DNA from: Ceratotherium simum simum
Taxonomy: Eukaryota > Chordata > Mammalia > Perissodactyla > Rhinocerotidae
DNA length: 64,000 nt
Assembly: GCF_000283155.1 (NCBI RefSeq)
Contig: NW_004454178.1
Span: 24,031,800-24,095,799, forward strand
Direction of reading: 5' to 3'
The notes beneath the pieces were generated by a model that did not search any database, had not been told where the DNA came from, and worked only from the letters and a program-made list of their open reading frames with translations. How positions within the stretch are numbered: the stretch's first letter is position 1; each line of letters begins with the position of its first letter. Made by a program: the position numbers and the translations under genes. This document shows positions 34,872 to 46,869 of this stretch, piece after piece.

Positions 34872-34885
34872 GCGCCCCCTGCTGG
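34872..34885 (-). promoter_or_regulatory. Consensus CTCF-binding motif
   Basis: On the minus strand the sequence reads CCAGCAGGGGGCGC, an exact fit to the CTCF core CCASYAGRKGGCRS. It lies in the ACKR3-proximal desert, about 29 kb from the stop codon. Its orientation is that of a right-hand loop anchor, so a loop would run leftwards toward ACKR3 (inference from the convergent-CTCF rule). Confidence 0.6.
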
Positions 34886-35298
34886 TTCCCTGCACTCCCT
34901 TTCCCTCACCCACTCTTGGTCTGCAACCTCCGCTGCCCTCCACCCTCAGCGAAGGCCTGGGTGGGCATGGTGAGGGTCAGGGTGAGTGCACTGAGTTGCA
35001 GGGTGGTGCCTGGCACCTGTGAAGGTCTACAGTCACCCTGCAGATATCCCTGTGCCCAAGCGAGGGTGACGTAAATAGCAAATAAAACCCACCATGATAG
35101 GTGGACAGAGAGACTGCAGAAGAAAAGAGACAGCTGTTTGAACCAGAGACCCTGCGTGTTCATTTTGTGCTGGGCTCTGCAAACTATGTAGCTGGCTCTG
35201 GGTCTGATGGCCTCTCTGGGGGTACTAGAGCCTGTGTGAATATCAGCCTTATGAGAGGAGGATTTTGTGTAACCAGGTTCCCTGCCTTCACTACTTAG

Positions 35299-35342
35299 TG
35301 AGGGAAGGAGGAAGGAAGAAGGGAGGAAGGAAGGAAGGCAGG
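35299..35342 (+). repeat. Purine-rich (GGAA)n tract
   Basis: GAGGGAAGGAGG followed by several GAAG/GGAAGGAA units. It directly abuts the LTR starting near 35344. GGAA microsatellites can bind ETS factors. Confidence 0.9.
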
Positions 35343-35343
35343 T

Positions 35344-36125
35344 TCGTTTCCTAGGCTGCTATAAAAAAGGTGCCACAACCTAGATAACTTAAAACAACAA
35401 AACGTATTATTTCACAGTTCCGGAGGCTGGAAGTCTGAAATCCAGGTGCCACAGGGCCATGCCATGTCTGAGGGTTGAAGGGGAGACTCCTTCCCAGTGT
35501 CTGGTGATTGTCAGCAATCCTCAGTGTTCCTTAGTTGGAAGCTGTAGCTATTTAGTCTCTGCCTCCCCTGTCATGCTATGTTCTCCCATTGCATGTCTCT
35601 GTGCATCTCTCCTCTTTTGATGAGGACACCAATTGTCTTAGTTCAGCTACTATAAGAAAATGCCATAGACTGGGTGGTTTATACACAGCAGCAATTTCTC
35701 TCTCATGGTTCTGGAGACTGGAAGTCTGAGATCAGGGTGCCAGCATGCTTGGGTGCTGGTGAGAGCCCACTTCAGGTTGCAGATTGCCAGCTACTCCTTG
35801 TGTCCTCACACGGCAGAAAGAGAGCTACCCAGTTTGCTGGTCTCTTCTTATAAGAATGGGCACTAATCCCGTTCATGAGGGCTCCATCCTCAAGACCTAT
35901 TTACCTCCCAAAGCCCCCTCCTCCAAATACCATCACATTGGGATTAGAGATTTGGGGAGACACAATCATTCATTCTATAACACCAATCACGTTGGATTTA
36001 GAGCCCACTCTAATCCAGTATGACCTCAACTTAACCTGATTACATCAGCAAAGACTCTAATTCCAAATAAGGTCACATTCACAAGTTCCGTGTAGACACA
36101 GATTTTGGAGAGACACTATTCAGCC
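35344..36125 (-). mobile_element. Older MaLR LTR split by a nested LTR, antisense
   Basis: The left part (35344-35633) shows GTTTCCTAGGCTGCTATAAA, CCGGAGGCTGGAAGTCTGAA and TTTTGATGAGGACACCAAT. The right part (35983-36125) resumes with CACTCTAATCCAGTATGACC, TGATTACATCAGCAAAGACT and AATAAGGTCACATTCACAAG. The two halves join at the nested insertion 35634-35982 across a duplicated CCAAT. Confidence 0.85.
35634..35982 (-). mobile_element. Nested MST-like MaLR solo LTR with 5-bp target duplication
   Basis: It starts TGTCTTAGTTCAGCTACTAT and ends CATTCTATAACA, with TG...CA ends in antisense orientation. Internal landmarks are AGACTGGGTGGTTTATACAC, AGATCAGGGTGCCAGCATGC, CTTCTTATAAGAATGGGCAC, GAGGGCTCCATCCTCAAGAC and ATACCATCACATTGGGATTA, which are MST/THE1-like. 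It is flanked by CCAAT at 35629-35633 and 35983-35987, an exact 5-bp duplication as expected for this class. Confidence 0.92.
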
Positions 36126-36481
36126 CGGTGCAGATGGACCTGGCAATTTGGCACCTTTGGTAATTCTTGAACCAAAATGAATGAGATATAGCCTCAAAAG
36201 GCTCTGCCTTGGTGCCTGGCACAGGGTGATACTCGGCAAACTCTCTTTGCTTCCTTGCAGCACCACCAAGAGCTTCCCCTGGATGGAATACAGAAATACA
36301 GATGTTTGTTGAAGGGACATGACATTGAGGGGTGGCTGATAGTGACACAGGAAATGCAAACAGGTAGACCTCCAAAGAGGTCTACAGTAATGAGTTGAGT
36401 ATTGCCTGTGGGTGGGTGTGAACTGCAAGAGGCACCCACGCCACATTCGTCAAACATTGCACGAGGCTCATTCGCTCTTGC

Positions 36482-36640
36482 ATCCATTCAACCATTATTT
36501 ATTGACGCCTGCTCTATTCCAGGCACCGTGCCAGGTTCTGGGATGCAAAGTGAGGATGACAAAGCGAGAAGTGCTCTAAGGACAGGGGCAACAAACTGCC
36601 TGGGAAGATGCGTGAGGGCTGCAGTAGAGGTCTCCATGGA
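36482..36640 (-). mobile_element. L2 LINE 3' end, antisense
   Basis: CCATTCAACCATTATTTATT GACGCCTGCTCTATTCCAGG CACCGTGCCAGGTTCTGGGA is the reverse strand of the L2 terminus. The weaker right part resembles reverse L2 sequence for a further 100-200 bp. Confidence 0.7.
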
Positions 36641-36887
36641 GCCGAGCGGGAAGGAAGAGGAGGCTGGTCTGGTGGATAGCTAAGAGGCTGTGCAGAGGGC
36701 GTCCGATGAGGCCACTGAGTGGGCCACTTCGAGGTGCGGGGAACCTCAGCGAGTGCTAGGCTGTGGCATGTGGCTCCCTGTGCTGCTCCTGGAGGAACTG
36801 TGGGAGATGACTCAGGGAAAGGAACCGGGGAGACCAACCTTCACAAATGATGACAGAGGGGGTAGGTTAACAAAGACTTCAGGGAGC

Positions 36888-37315
36888 ACCGTTAGTAATA
36901 GAAAATAGCTGGAAACAACCCAAATGTTCATCATGAAGGGAATGGTGAGACAAATGGAAGTGTGTCCCTACAGCCAAGTGCTCTGCTGCTGTGAAAAAGA
37001 GTGAAATAAGTTTATATATCCAAACGTGAAAGGAAATCCAACCCATACTGTTGACTGGAAAAAGCAAATTGCAAAACAATGTATAACCTGTAAGACATAT
37101 GTATGCAAAGAAAAAAACCAAATACCAAAAAACCGTTTCGAGGCTCTCACATGTGTCCATAATAGCTTTACCTGTGTAGATGCTCAGGAAAAGATCTGGA
37201 AAGATAAAACACAAACTGTTATTAGTGGTTATTTCTGGACAGTGGGAGGATGGTAGCAGGGACGACCATGGGAACTTACCCTGTTTTTTACATATCCCTT
37301 TATTCCTGTGCTGTG
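36888..37315 (+). mobile_element. Old L1 3' fragment, sense
   Basis: GTTAGTAATAGAAAATAGCT, GGAAACAACCCAAATGTTCA and GAAGGGAATGGTGAGACAAA match the end of L1 ORF2. GCAAAACAATGTATAACCTG, TGTTATTAGTGGTTATTTCT and GGACAGTGGGAGGATGGTAG match the L1 3' UTR. The reading frame is destroyed. Confidence 0.8.
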
Positions 37316-37319
37316 ACCA

Positions 37320-38640
37320 GGGTGTGAGCAAAGTATAGCACCAGCCCGAAGTGTGAGAATGTACTTTACTGGAGGGTTGGGAAGGATGCACAGAGGGCTA
37401 TCACTCCCCAACTGTATTTTGATTGTTTTCTTCCAGTACTCCCAAACTTAGCTTTCCAGTTACACAGCTCTTTGTCTCTAATAAATGGCATGCCCCTCAT
37501 TACTGATATCTGTTTTCTCCTGCAGGATTAGTGTGTGCTTTGGGCGACTGGCTGCAGTTCTCAAGACAGATAAGGAAGGCTTCACCAATCTCTGCTGGAG
37601 GCCAGCGTCATGATAAGCATACTCTTTGTCTCCATGTGTCTTCCGTGGAATCCCTCTGGGAGGGTTTTGCCTGGTACCCTAATACTCATGGAATGAACAC
37701 ACCGGAGGGCTGATGTCTGGGTCTCCAGATAGATGAGGGTGAGGGGCTGTGTTAACCATTTCTTGCTTGGTAGGAAGCTGGCACTGCCTTGAGAGGTCAG
37801 ATGAAGGAGGTGGTGGTAGGCATTCCACTGCAGGACATTCTGATGTGGGTCCAATGGCCCTTAGCAGGGCAGGCCTGGGAATCCGGAGGCGTGGGCTTGG
37901 AGTGAGCTGCATAAAGATATCGTTGAAGTTTTTACTTGGACAGAAAAATAGAAGAAATACTTCTCTGATGACATATAGCTGAGAAGTCTATGAATGTGTT
38001 GGGATGACATAATCGGGGGGAATCCTGGAAAATACCTAAAAAGATGGAGTTTCATAACAAAATTAACTTGGCTTCAGAAAAACCAATTGCGTAGATATAA
38101 GGAAGAGGTGTCTGAATGATGGTAGGTGTGTGAGAGGCCGGGGATCCAGAGGAGGATGTAATGTATTCAAGATGTGTTGATTCAGCTGCAGGCTACATTC
38201 ACCACGGCGTAGAACGTGGAATGAAGATACAGAAGACAACCCTGAAATACTGTGCTCATCTCTGGGCAGCTCACTTTCTCAGGACTGGTTGGAAGAAGTA
38301 ATTTCCCAGGAGTCCTATTCTATTCAAAGAAATATCTTTCTAAGAGTGAAAGCTATTTGAGGATACATGGGCTTCATTGGATCAGAGTGAGTTCCCTGTC
38401 GCTGGGTGTGTGCAAGCAGCATCAAGGCAGGAGACTGCATGAGGCCAGGTACCAGGGGACTGTTCTCATCGCCTCCATTCCCAGCAGTAGCACCATGCCT
38501 GGCTTAGACATGCTCCATAACAGTTGCCCAATTGGTGAATTGATGAATATCACAACTATGGAGAAATATTAGATGGCCTGGAATGTTCCTTCCAGCCCTG
38601 GGTACTATGGCGCCATGAAATCCCCAAGAGAGAAGGGGCA
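37320..38640. other. Unassigned intergenic sequence
   Basis: No gene was seen. A weak L2-terminus-like stretch at about 38460-38560 (CACCATGCCTGGCTTAGACA, then AATTGGTGAATTGATGAATA) is the only repeat-like landmark. Confidence 0.5.
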
Positions 38641-39162
38641 TGTCCTAGTTTCGTATGGCTGCTGTAACAAATTACCCCTAACTTAGTAGGTTAAAACAAC
38701 ATACATTTATTCTTTTAAAGTTCTGGAGGTCAGAAGTCCAAAGTCAGTTTCGTTGGGCTAAAGTCAAGGTGTTGGCAGGGCTGGTTCCTTCTGGAAGCTT
38801 TTAGGGGAGATTCTGTCTCCTGCCTTTTCAGTTTCTAGAAGCCACCTGAATTCCTTGGCTCGTGGCCCCTTCCTCCATCTTCAAAGCACATCACTCCAAC
38901 CTCTGCCTACATCACCACATTCCCTTCTCTCTTCTGTGGTCAGATCTTCCTCTGCCTCCTTCTTATAAAAACATTTGTGATTCCATTTATGGCCCACCTA
39001 GATAATCCAGGATAATCTCTCCATACCAAGAGAGATCTCTCTATCTTCATTACATCTGCAAAGTCCCTTTCACCGTGTAAGGAAACATTCACAGGTTACA
39101 AGGATTAGGACTTGGGCATCTCTCTTGGGGGTGGTGGTACATTATTTAGTTTACCACCAGGT
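38641..39162 (-). mobile_element. ERVL-MaLR solo LTR (MLT1-like), antisense
   Basis: It starts TGTCCTAGTTTCGTATGGCT, then GCTGTAACAAATTACCCCTA, AAGTTCTGGAGGTCAGAAGT, CTTCTTATAAAAACATTTGT, ATTACATCTGCAAAGTCCCT and ends around TTTAGTTTACCACCA. It is more diverged than the neighbouring copies. Confidence 0.8.
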
Positions 39163-39319
39163 GGAAGAGAATCAGACCGGGAGTGGGTTATTGGAGGCAC
39201 CTCCATGTTTGGGGAAGGGAAGAAAGTAGAGCTAGTGAAGGAGGCAGAAGAAAGAAGCCATGAAGTTCAGGGGATATGGGAGAGTCGGAAGGAGAAGGTG
39301 ATGGCCAGGGTGGAAAAAG

Positions 39320-39425
39320 ACCAGGGTTTAGCCTGACTCTGTCACTGTAGCACCCTCGGTGCCTAGAGCTGTGCCTGGCATACAGTACCTGCTCAAGAAG
39401 GGTTTGTTGAATGGGTGAGTAGATG
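39320..39425 (+). mobile_element. L2/MIR-type 3' fragment, sense
   Basis: GCCTAGAGCTGTGCCTGGCA TACAGTACCTGCTCAAGAAG GGTTTGTTGAATGGGTGAGT carries the shared L2 terminus signature. Confidence 0.65.
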
Positions 39426-39429
39426 AGGA

Positions 39430-40400
39430 TATTGCTACTGACGGAGGAAAGAGCGGTGCTGGTAGTCCTGGGTCAGCATCTTCCTGAGGCCGGGCTCTGT
39501 AAATCCCCATGGGAAACTGAGATACGGGCTGGGCATGACCTGTGCCAGAAAATGAGAACTGGCCCGACGAGGCTGGCTTCTTCACCTGCTCTGTTTCAGA
39601 GGCTCAGGGTGCCTTCAGAGCGTGTAAGGTTGCATTGAACCCAGAAAAAAGGTGACGGCGCGTGGCCCGGAATACTGATGGGGATTTGGCAGGCAGAAGT
39701 GAGAGCTCTGTGCAGTTTAAGGTTTTGGGTTTTGTGCCACTTTCTGAAGGAGAAGATGTGAGACTTAGCAAGCACCGAGCATTCATGTCTATACGCCAAG
39801 GAATAGATTCCATGCCAACGCGCAAACTCTTTATTATGCAGAAAACCTTCTCCCTCTTCCAATCTTTCCTGCTTCGGAGACAGAACCCAAATGCCCCTGC
39901 TTTCCAGCTGTAACCCAAGCCTTGCAGCTGATTAAGGCAGACCTGGAAACTCTCAGGGTGAGCCATGCTCCTAACTATCTTTCCTGCTTGCTCCAACCAG
40001 CAGACAGAGGAGAGCTTTTCCTTGCTGTTTATTCACTGGAGCTCCTGTGGCCCTTCACATTAATTATGTGTGCCTGCAAAATAAATGTGGAATGAAACAT
40101 TCAGCATTCCCCTAAGTTGATCCTGCAGCAGGCCGGGATGAATGACGATGCTGTCTCCCTGCGGAGCATTTCGGGGGCTTTGAGGCTTGTACAGACTGAT
40201 GGATGCTGTGAAACCCAGAGCCCCTTACATTCCTCTGCCGGGTTGGTACCAAGCATGTGTCAGCCTCCCATTGAGGGAGTAGATATTGGATTTCTCAGAA
40301 TTCAGGGACAGTTATTTATTTTTCAGAGGCTGCAAGTTAGTGCAAAATAAGCTCTCAGTAAGGTGCTGTGTTGACTCCTAGTAGAGGAGACCTGAGGCTG
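39430..40400. other. Unassigned intergenic sequence
   Basis: No gene or repeat recognised. Confidence 0.45.
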
Positions 40401-40404
40401 TACA

Positions 40405-41020
40405 TTGTTTCATTGAATCGATCATTCATTCATTTATCCAGTACCTAGGGGTGTCTACCTTGTGCCAGCCGCTGTAAATACAAGATGAAAAGGGCTTGGC
40501 CTCTGTTGGCTGGAGTTGGTGGGTGACAAGCATGCAAACAGCCTCCCTCGGGCTCCGTGTGGGAGATGAGGTCTGCAGAATGCCCTCCGGGTGCACAGAG
40601 GATGGAGTCACCATCAACCTGGGGAGTGTGCAGGAAGCCTCCAATGGAGCGACATTGGTGGGATCTTGAAGGAGGAGGAGCGGTTTGGTTTTCCAGGTAA
40701 ATAAGTAAGGGATGAGTGGAACATGGGGCCCAGGGACAGGGAAAGAGCAGCCCAGGACTGCTGCCCGGAAGTTTGTTCCTGTGTCAATTCAGGGCACCTG
40801 GTGGGCAGGGCAGAGGGTGAGGGAACAAACAGCTGGGACAGATGGTGAAGAGCCATGAGTCTTTTCTTTTCTTGCAGTAACAGTGTTACAGTGACGATAT
40901 TTAAGCAACGGAGCAGCACGGCCGACTGAGGGCAGCGTGAGAGGTGAATTAGGGAGATGAGAGCCTGGAGGCTGGAGGCCTGGGGGAGTATGTTCCAGCT
41001 GCTGGACAATAGTGTGAGGA
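40405..41020 (-). mobile_element. L2 LINE 3' region, antisense
   Basis: CATTCATTCATTTATCCAGT then ACCTTGTGCCAGCCGCTGTA marks the reverse L2 terminus. Further right CAGGCAAAC-type and GGAGCACGGCCGACTGAGGG, GAGAGCCTGGAGGCTGGAGG and CAATAGTGTGAGGACCATTG fit progressively more internal reverse L2 sequence. Boundaries are approximate. Confidence 0.6.
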
Positions 41021-41084
41021 CCATTGCTAAGCAGAGGGGATGGAGGAGAGGACAGCCTTGTGAAGTGCTTATTTAGGGGGTGTG

Positions 41085-41210
41085 CTTTGGGCTGAATCGT
41101 GTCCCCCCGTAATTCTTATATTGAAGCCCTAACCCCCAGTACCTCGGTGTGACTGTATTTGGAGACAGAGTCCTTAAAGAGGTAATTAAGGTAAAGCATT
41201 AAGTGAAGGG
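41085..41210 (+). mobile_element. MLT1 LTR 5' fragment, sense
   Basis: GGGCTGAATCGTGTCCCCCC, TTGAAGCCCTAACCCCCAGT, GTGTGACTGTATTTGGAGAC and AAAGAGGTAATTAAGGTAAA are the 5' portion of an MLT1 LTR, one of two plus-strand copies in the window. Confidence 0.85.
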
Positions 41211-41889
41211 GAGATGACCAAGGGAGGGCACTGGGAGCATTCTCCTTTCTCGGAAGAAGAGAAAGGGAGGAGCCAGTGCTTTGCAGGATACAGGGTTGAG
41301 GGGCGAGTCAGTCCAAGTTGTTCGCCTCAGCCTGTTTGAAAATGGTGCCTCTGCCTACTGTGCAGTGGAATAAAGATGCTCAGCCCGCTGGGCCCCCACC
41401 TCCTGCCTTTGCCCATGCTGTTCCCTCTTCTGCCACCACTTGTCGTCTCTTCTATCCAACATGTGAGGCTAGTGGAGTTGACATCTATCTTAAATCCCTT
41501 CTCTTCTCTTCCAACCCAATCACATGTCATTTTTCATAGGCCTATGACCTTTACACTTTACTTCTTGATTATATGACCATCTTGCTTCCCTGCGATTATC
41601 ACAACTACTCTTCAGGAGGAGGCTCTGCATCTCTTGTCTTCTCATTACCACCCTGCAGAGGCCTGGACACAGAGTAGACCCAAAGAGAATGGAATCACGT
41701 CTCTGGCTGGGAAGAGGGACAAAGGTCTTGCATTTTCCCAGGCATGTGTCTACTGTCTGTGCTCTTTCCCCCATGACATCAGGGGTCAACCAGTGGAGTT
41801 ACCTCTCCAGTGATGGCAGAATTCCTCCTCCGGAAGCAGCCTCTCTTATATTCCTAATTATAACTATAGACACCACCTCTTACATCTGA

Positions 41890-42080
41890 CACATGATGGG
41901 ACTTGTGCCAGGATGTTCACAAGCAGGACCTCACTCTGGACAGTGAGTGTGAACGGATTGCACCACCACCCCATTCCACAAATGTGCAAGCTGGCTGTAG
42001 AGAGGGCTAGTGGTGTTGCCCAGGAGCACATGAGTGGGAAAGATGAAGAGCTGCCATGGGGATCCAAATCCCAAACCTGT
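41890..42080 (-). mobile_element. MIR SINE, antisense, diverged
   Basis: TTGTGCCAGGATGTTCACAA, then CCCATTCCACAAATGTGCAA, GGCTAGTGGTGTTGCCCAGG and GATCCAAATCCCAAACCTGT follow the reverse MIR core. Confidence 0.6.
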
Positions 42081-42089
42081 GCTCTTCCC

Positions 42090-44755
42090 ACCATGTTGTG
42101 TAGCCTGATAAGATTCCGATATTTAACACCTATGGGTGCTCATGACACATGGACAGGATTGGTGACAGGACAGATCCTGGCTGAATGAGCTGCTGATAGC
42201 AAACTTGCTAGAGGGTTTAACGAGGACTGACGGGTTCGCGAGGTGTGTGTGGTGCCCCATGAGGCACAGGCAGAGACAGGACTTAATTTTGTTCATTCTC
42301 AGAGACCAAATGGCTCAAGATCAGGGAAGGAGGAAGCACCTCTGACCCTGCAGGACCCATGTGCTACCATCAAGCAGAGTCATCCTTGGTCTAGAAGAAC
42401 ATTTCATCTCATAGGGATTTACCATGGAAGGTGCTGGAAGCTTTATCTCAGAAGGTGGGGGGACGGAAGGGCTGTCCAGGGGCCACCTGGAAGGAAGAAG
42501 TGCTGAGAGTGGAGATTCCCTTCATCCTGCTTACTGCTTACCTGATTTTTAAACTAACAAGAAAAACAAGAAAAATAAGTAGAAAATCATACTCAGAAAA
42601 ACAAAAGGGAAAAATAAACTAGAAAGGAAAATTAAGATGGAGGCAGAGTGAAAGCAGGAAGAAAGGATTAAAAAGGATAAATTCAATAATCTAAGATGAT
42701 CTGAGGGCAACGTTTAGCTCCCGAGGCCCTGAAGTCTCAGCCTGGCACCGGGGTGCAAAGCCAGCCCAGGGCTGTGTGCTCAGCCGCTGCTCTGTTGTCC
42801 TGAGAGTAAAACAGCTTCCTGGGCCTTGTCTCTGCTCTTGGCCCCTCATGGCCCCTCTGTCTCCCTGGTGGCGTGCCCTCTGTCAGGACCTGCTTTATTC
42901 TTGGCCACAGAGACGCTGATCAGTCTCCGGCTGGGACGCAAAGCTCTGCATCTTCTGGTCAAAGTCACACAGTGCGGTGTCTTCTGACCCTGCCCTGTTG
43001 CTGTCTGCTTGACCCTGTTATCAATGTCATCAGATGCAAACTTGGACCACCTGTGGATTAAACTTGCAAGTGACACAAGGCTGTGCAGGACATTAAGTTT
43101 TCTGGAAACAGCTCCGGATCCCAACAGACCCCGTGGGCTGGATTATGCAGTGAACTGAAGGTGCTGAAATGTGACCAAGATGGCGCTGCCTCTGCATCCC
43201 GGTGGGAGCGCCAGACGGCTTGTCCTCTCCACATCTGATTATGAGAAACGTCAACCTGAAGAACCCTACTGTGGCCGATTTGTCCTATTATTTTACCTAA
43301 CGGCGTTTACACAGGAAAATATGTGATACATATTTCTTTTTGAGTTCCTGCCAGGAAGACGTTGGTCTTGACTCAAGGTCCACCATGCCTCCTTTTACCT
43401 GTCAGTGGAAACCTGTCACGCTTCCCTTTTTGCATTGTCTTCAAGGAAGCTCTGTGTGAAAGCTTGCTCCAATGTAATAATTCTCAAATTTCAGGGACCT
43501 GGAGGAATTAGCTGTGCCTTTCTTTCATATACTTGCAGCTTCTCCATTTTGCCTATACTGTGTGCTGTGTTGTGTGTATATTTATTATAAGATACTCAAG
43601 TATCTTTGCAGACAGGCAATGGGGGTTATTTTAAAGTCTCACTGAAGTACAGAAAAACCCAACTACTAAAGACAGTTGGGCAGAAAGAGTTGGTTTTGCA
43701 ACAGGACATCTGAAAATGAGACAGGAAGGAGACAGTCGGCTGTAAATATAGAGTGTCAGGACAACAGTGTGGCTGCCCAAGCGTCCCCCGGCTCTGAGAC
43801 TGAAATAGCCCATCACGTCAAGGCTAGAGAAGGCTCTGGTTCCCCTGGCTGTGCCCAGGTCAGATCACATTTGCAGCGTGGCCCTGGGTCCCAGGCTGGA
43901 CTTTGAGAGGGGTGGGGACAGGTGATATCTAAGCGGTTGGGCAGCCTTGGTCAGGGAATGAGAAGGACTGACTTGAGATGGTACACGTGGATGTGGGTTA
44001 GACTCCTTCTATATGCTTCCAGATGAGGGGTTCCAGGGTGAGGAGCTGGAGGCTGGCTCAGTATAAAGATTCCCAGGTCATTAGCACCAATGTGAATTAG
44101 TGGTGATGATGTTCTGGTCAACAGAGGCAACCAAGAGGAGGCCTTAGTCTACTTTCCTAGGATAGTGTAGAGGGGTTTTGTGCACAAAGTGGAGTTGAGC
44201 TTCCATCTGAGAGTCAATTGCTCCACATCCTATTGACGGACTGACATGGGAAAACTTCTCAGCAGATCAACCCAGCCACTCAGAGATTCTTGGAGCCATG
44301 AGGACCTTCCCAGCATCTGAGCGCACCCTCTTCTCCATTTTTCAAGAATCAACATTTTGCTCCACAACCTGCTGTTCACCTGCTGGGTGTAGGTTGGGAA
44401 GCAGGTTCTGGGGGAGGAATGGGTCGTTAGGACTTGGAGGCCTCCCTGGGATGTTTGGGGAGGAGCAGGGACATAGGGAAGGGGACCCGATAAGCTCCTT
44501 GTTTCTGAAACTGAGCCTTTCTCGACCGTGGCAGTTCTGTCGGCTGGAAATTTGAACCTTGGGTGTGTTCTCCAGTTTTATCCCAAATTTCTTCTGGAAG
44601 GTTTGGTCTCGGAAATGTCCCTATTTTAACAATGTTTTGGCCTGTTTTGGTGACTTTGCCTTATGAGCTACTGTATTTAGGGGGTGGGGAGGGAGCGTGG
44701 TGGATTTATGGACGCCGACTCATGACTGGGACTCTACAGCTTGAGATGCATCCCA
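42090..44755. other. Unassigned intergenic sequence
   Basis: An A/G-rich stretch at 42550-42680 and otherwise unremarkable single-copy DNA. No gene or clear repeat was seen. Confidence 0.5.
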
Positions 44756-44759
44756 GGAT

Positions 44760-45310
44760 GTCATTGCGACATTCAACAATTCAGCTTCGCAGACACTGAT
44801 TGAGGTCCTAGGAAGCAAAGCCAAGGCAGCCATAGCTCCTTGTCCTCAGGGAGGTCCCAAGGTCTCAGGGGAGGCAGGCTTGGGATGCAGGATCACAGTA
44901 GACTGTGAGGAGGAGTTCCATGATGAACATGCTGGGTGGGGGTTTGGGGCCAAGACGAGCCCTGCGGAGCTCCCATGGTGCCAAGCACAGGGAAGTACTG
45001 GGTTATGAAGATGGATAAGGCTCAAATCCTGTGCTTAAAGATCCCAGGTGGATGGATTGGGCGTGGTGGGGAGACAAACGCACACCCAGGTAACCACACG
45101 TACATAAGGTGCCACACGAGGGGCCATTCACCCCACGATGTGAAGGGTGCCCAAAGCTGTGCTACCCGGAAGTCACAGTGGTCAGGGATGGGGGTGTGTG
45201 GCATGAAGAGGAAGGGGCAGGGGACAGTGAAGGGCAGTGAGCTGGAGTTGGGGGGTCACAGTGAGGAGCCGACCCCTGTGTCCATCGGGTGGGGAATGAG
45301 GTCATCCAGG
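44760..45310 (-). mobile_element. L2 LINE fragment, antisense (probable)
   Basis: CATTCAACAATTCAGCTTCG, CACTGATTGAGGTCCTAGGA and CTTGTCCTCAGGGAGGTCCC suggest a reverse L2 3' end. The rest is too diverged to trace base by base. An open frame of 181 codons here has no recognisable domain and is probably fortuitous. Confidence 0.45.
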
Positions 45311-45319
45311 CAGAAGGGC

Positions 45320-46740
45320 CTGGGCACAGGTGTCCACTGTGCCTCTTTATTTTATGGCCTCCCTAACTCTGGCTATCTACAGCGTCCTACTCATTTGTTA
45401 ATAATAAGGAAACTGATCACAAAAGGGACCAGGCTTCATGATGCTGATTTCCCTTTAATAATTTCCAGCTTTTTAGTCTGATTCATCTGCCATTCTAGAG
45501 TGGGCACTTAATGCAGTCCAGGAAAGGAGCTGGCAGTGATACTAAAGGTCGAAGGAAGGAGAGAGGAGAAGGAGACAGAGAGATGCCAGCATGAAGATTG
45601 AGAGACACTTAAGCAAACCCAGGAATGAACAGAAGCGAGTGGGGAGAGCCCTTGGAGAGGGTGGGCTTCTTCCTGGTGATGGGCAACTTGAGGGAAGGAA
45701 GGCTGAGCTCCGCGGTGCTCCCCGCATAGCTTGCCCCCTTATTTCAGTATTCCACTCCACGCGCAGCCTCCAGCTAACACAGAATCAAAGGCTTCTCTTA
45801 TGTTCTGGTGAACTCTTATGTTCCACTGCTCATTGTCCCATGACTGGATCCGTCTCCACTGCAGAAAGAGTGTGGACGAGTGAATAGAGGCCCGGAGAGG
45901 CGGCCCAGGCGGCCAGCTTTTCTCAGGACCCTACTAATGTGGCATGGCCTGGGTGCTCGCCACTATGGACATCTGAGCCTTTTAGACAAGAGGGCCTTTT
46001 GTCACCATCATTGGTTTCCAGGAAAGCACCCTTGAGGTGGCCCCCTTCCTCCTGGGAGGTTCCAGGTTCTCAGCGTCTCCCTTTCAATATGGAAGCATCG
46101 GGAAGTAGGCTGAAAGGTGGGGGGATAGCCCCTGGGTGTCACTGATGCGGGGCCGGCATGGTGGCGGGTCTCGGGCACTGCCAGCCTGCCAGTTTAGCCT
46201 GGCTGGTCTCTCAGAGGGCAGCTCACCTCCAGGCCTGGCCAGTGGAGTAGAACGAAAAGGCCGAACTGAGGCAAAAGTCTAGATGTCCTGGGGACCAGGG
46301 TCCCAGTCAGCAGACCCAATTTCCCTCTGGGGTCCATGGACCCCGATGCTCCCCAGATGGGCTTCAGGGGCTGGGGATGAGGGATGGGCTGGGGTCCAGG
46401 GAGGGGCACTGAGAGGACCCTCCCTGCTTCCACCTCAACCAGAGAGCCCCTTGGGTCAGTGTTATGTATCGCAATTCAGTGCACGCCTTTTTGGGATCCG
46501 GGAAAAGTTTTCTTTTAAGACTTTCGGTGAGCAGACAGCTGTTTACGGCCTGGCCTGATGTGCTGTCCCTGCCCTGTGCTTCCTCACCACCGGCTGACCT
46601 GTCCCTGCCAGTTGTTCGGTCCCTTCCTCCGACCAGGGTGGGAGCTTCTATGGCAGGAGCTTCTGCCCCTTTTGCTCATTGTTGCAGCCCCGCCCCTCAC
46701 CATGTGCCTGCTCGTGGCGGCCCCAGACAAACATGGGTTC
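45320..46740. other. Unassigned intergenic sequence
   Basis: It includes a purine-rich tract at 45548-45600. No gene was recognised. Confidence 0.45.
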
Positions 46741-46744
46741 CATG

Positions 46745-46862
46745 AACCAGTGAAGTGCTGGGTAGGAGTCAGGGCACCCGACCCGACCGCATGACCCCGA
46801 TAAAATGAGTTGATGTCTTTAAGCCTCAGCTTTCTTACTTGCAAAATGGCCTCATAGAGCAG
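46745..46862 (+). mobile_element. MIR SINE fragment, sense
   Basis: GGGTAGGAGTCAGGGCACCC, then TTTAAGCCTCAGCTTTCTTA and CTTGCAAAATGGCCTCATAG reproduce the MIR core-to-right transition. Confidence 0.65.
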
Positions 46863-46869
46863 TCAACCC

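Noticed and set aside
39154..39167. CTCF-like CCACCAGGTGGAAG
   Set aside because: It mismatches the invariant cytosine after GG, and it falls in a decayed LTR end.
44936..45481. Open frame of 181 codons
   Set aside because: It overlaps sequence that looks like reverse-strand L2 and has no recognisable motif.
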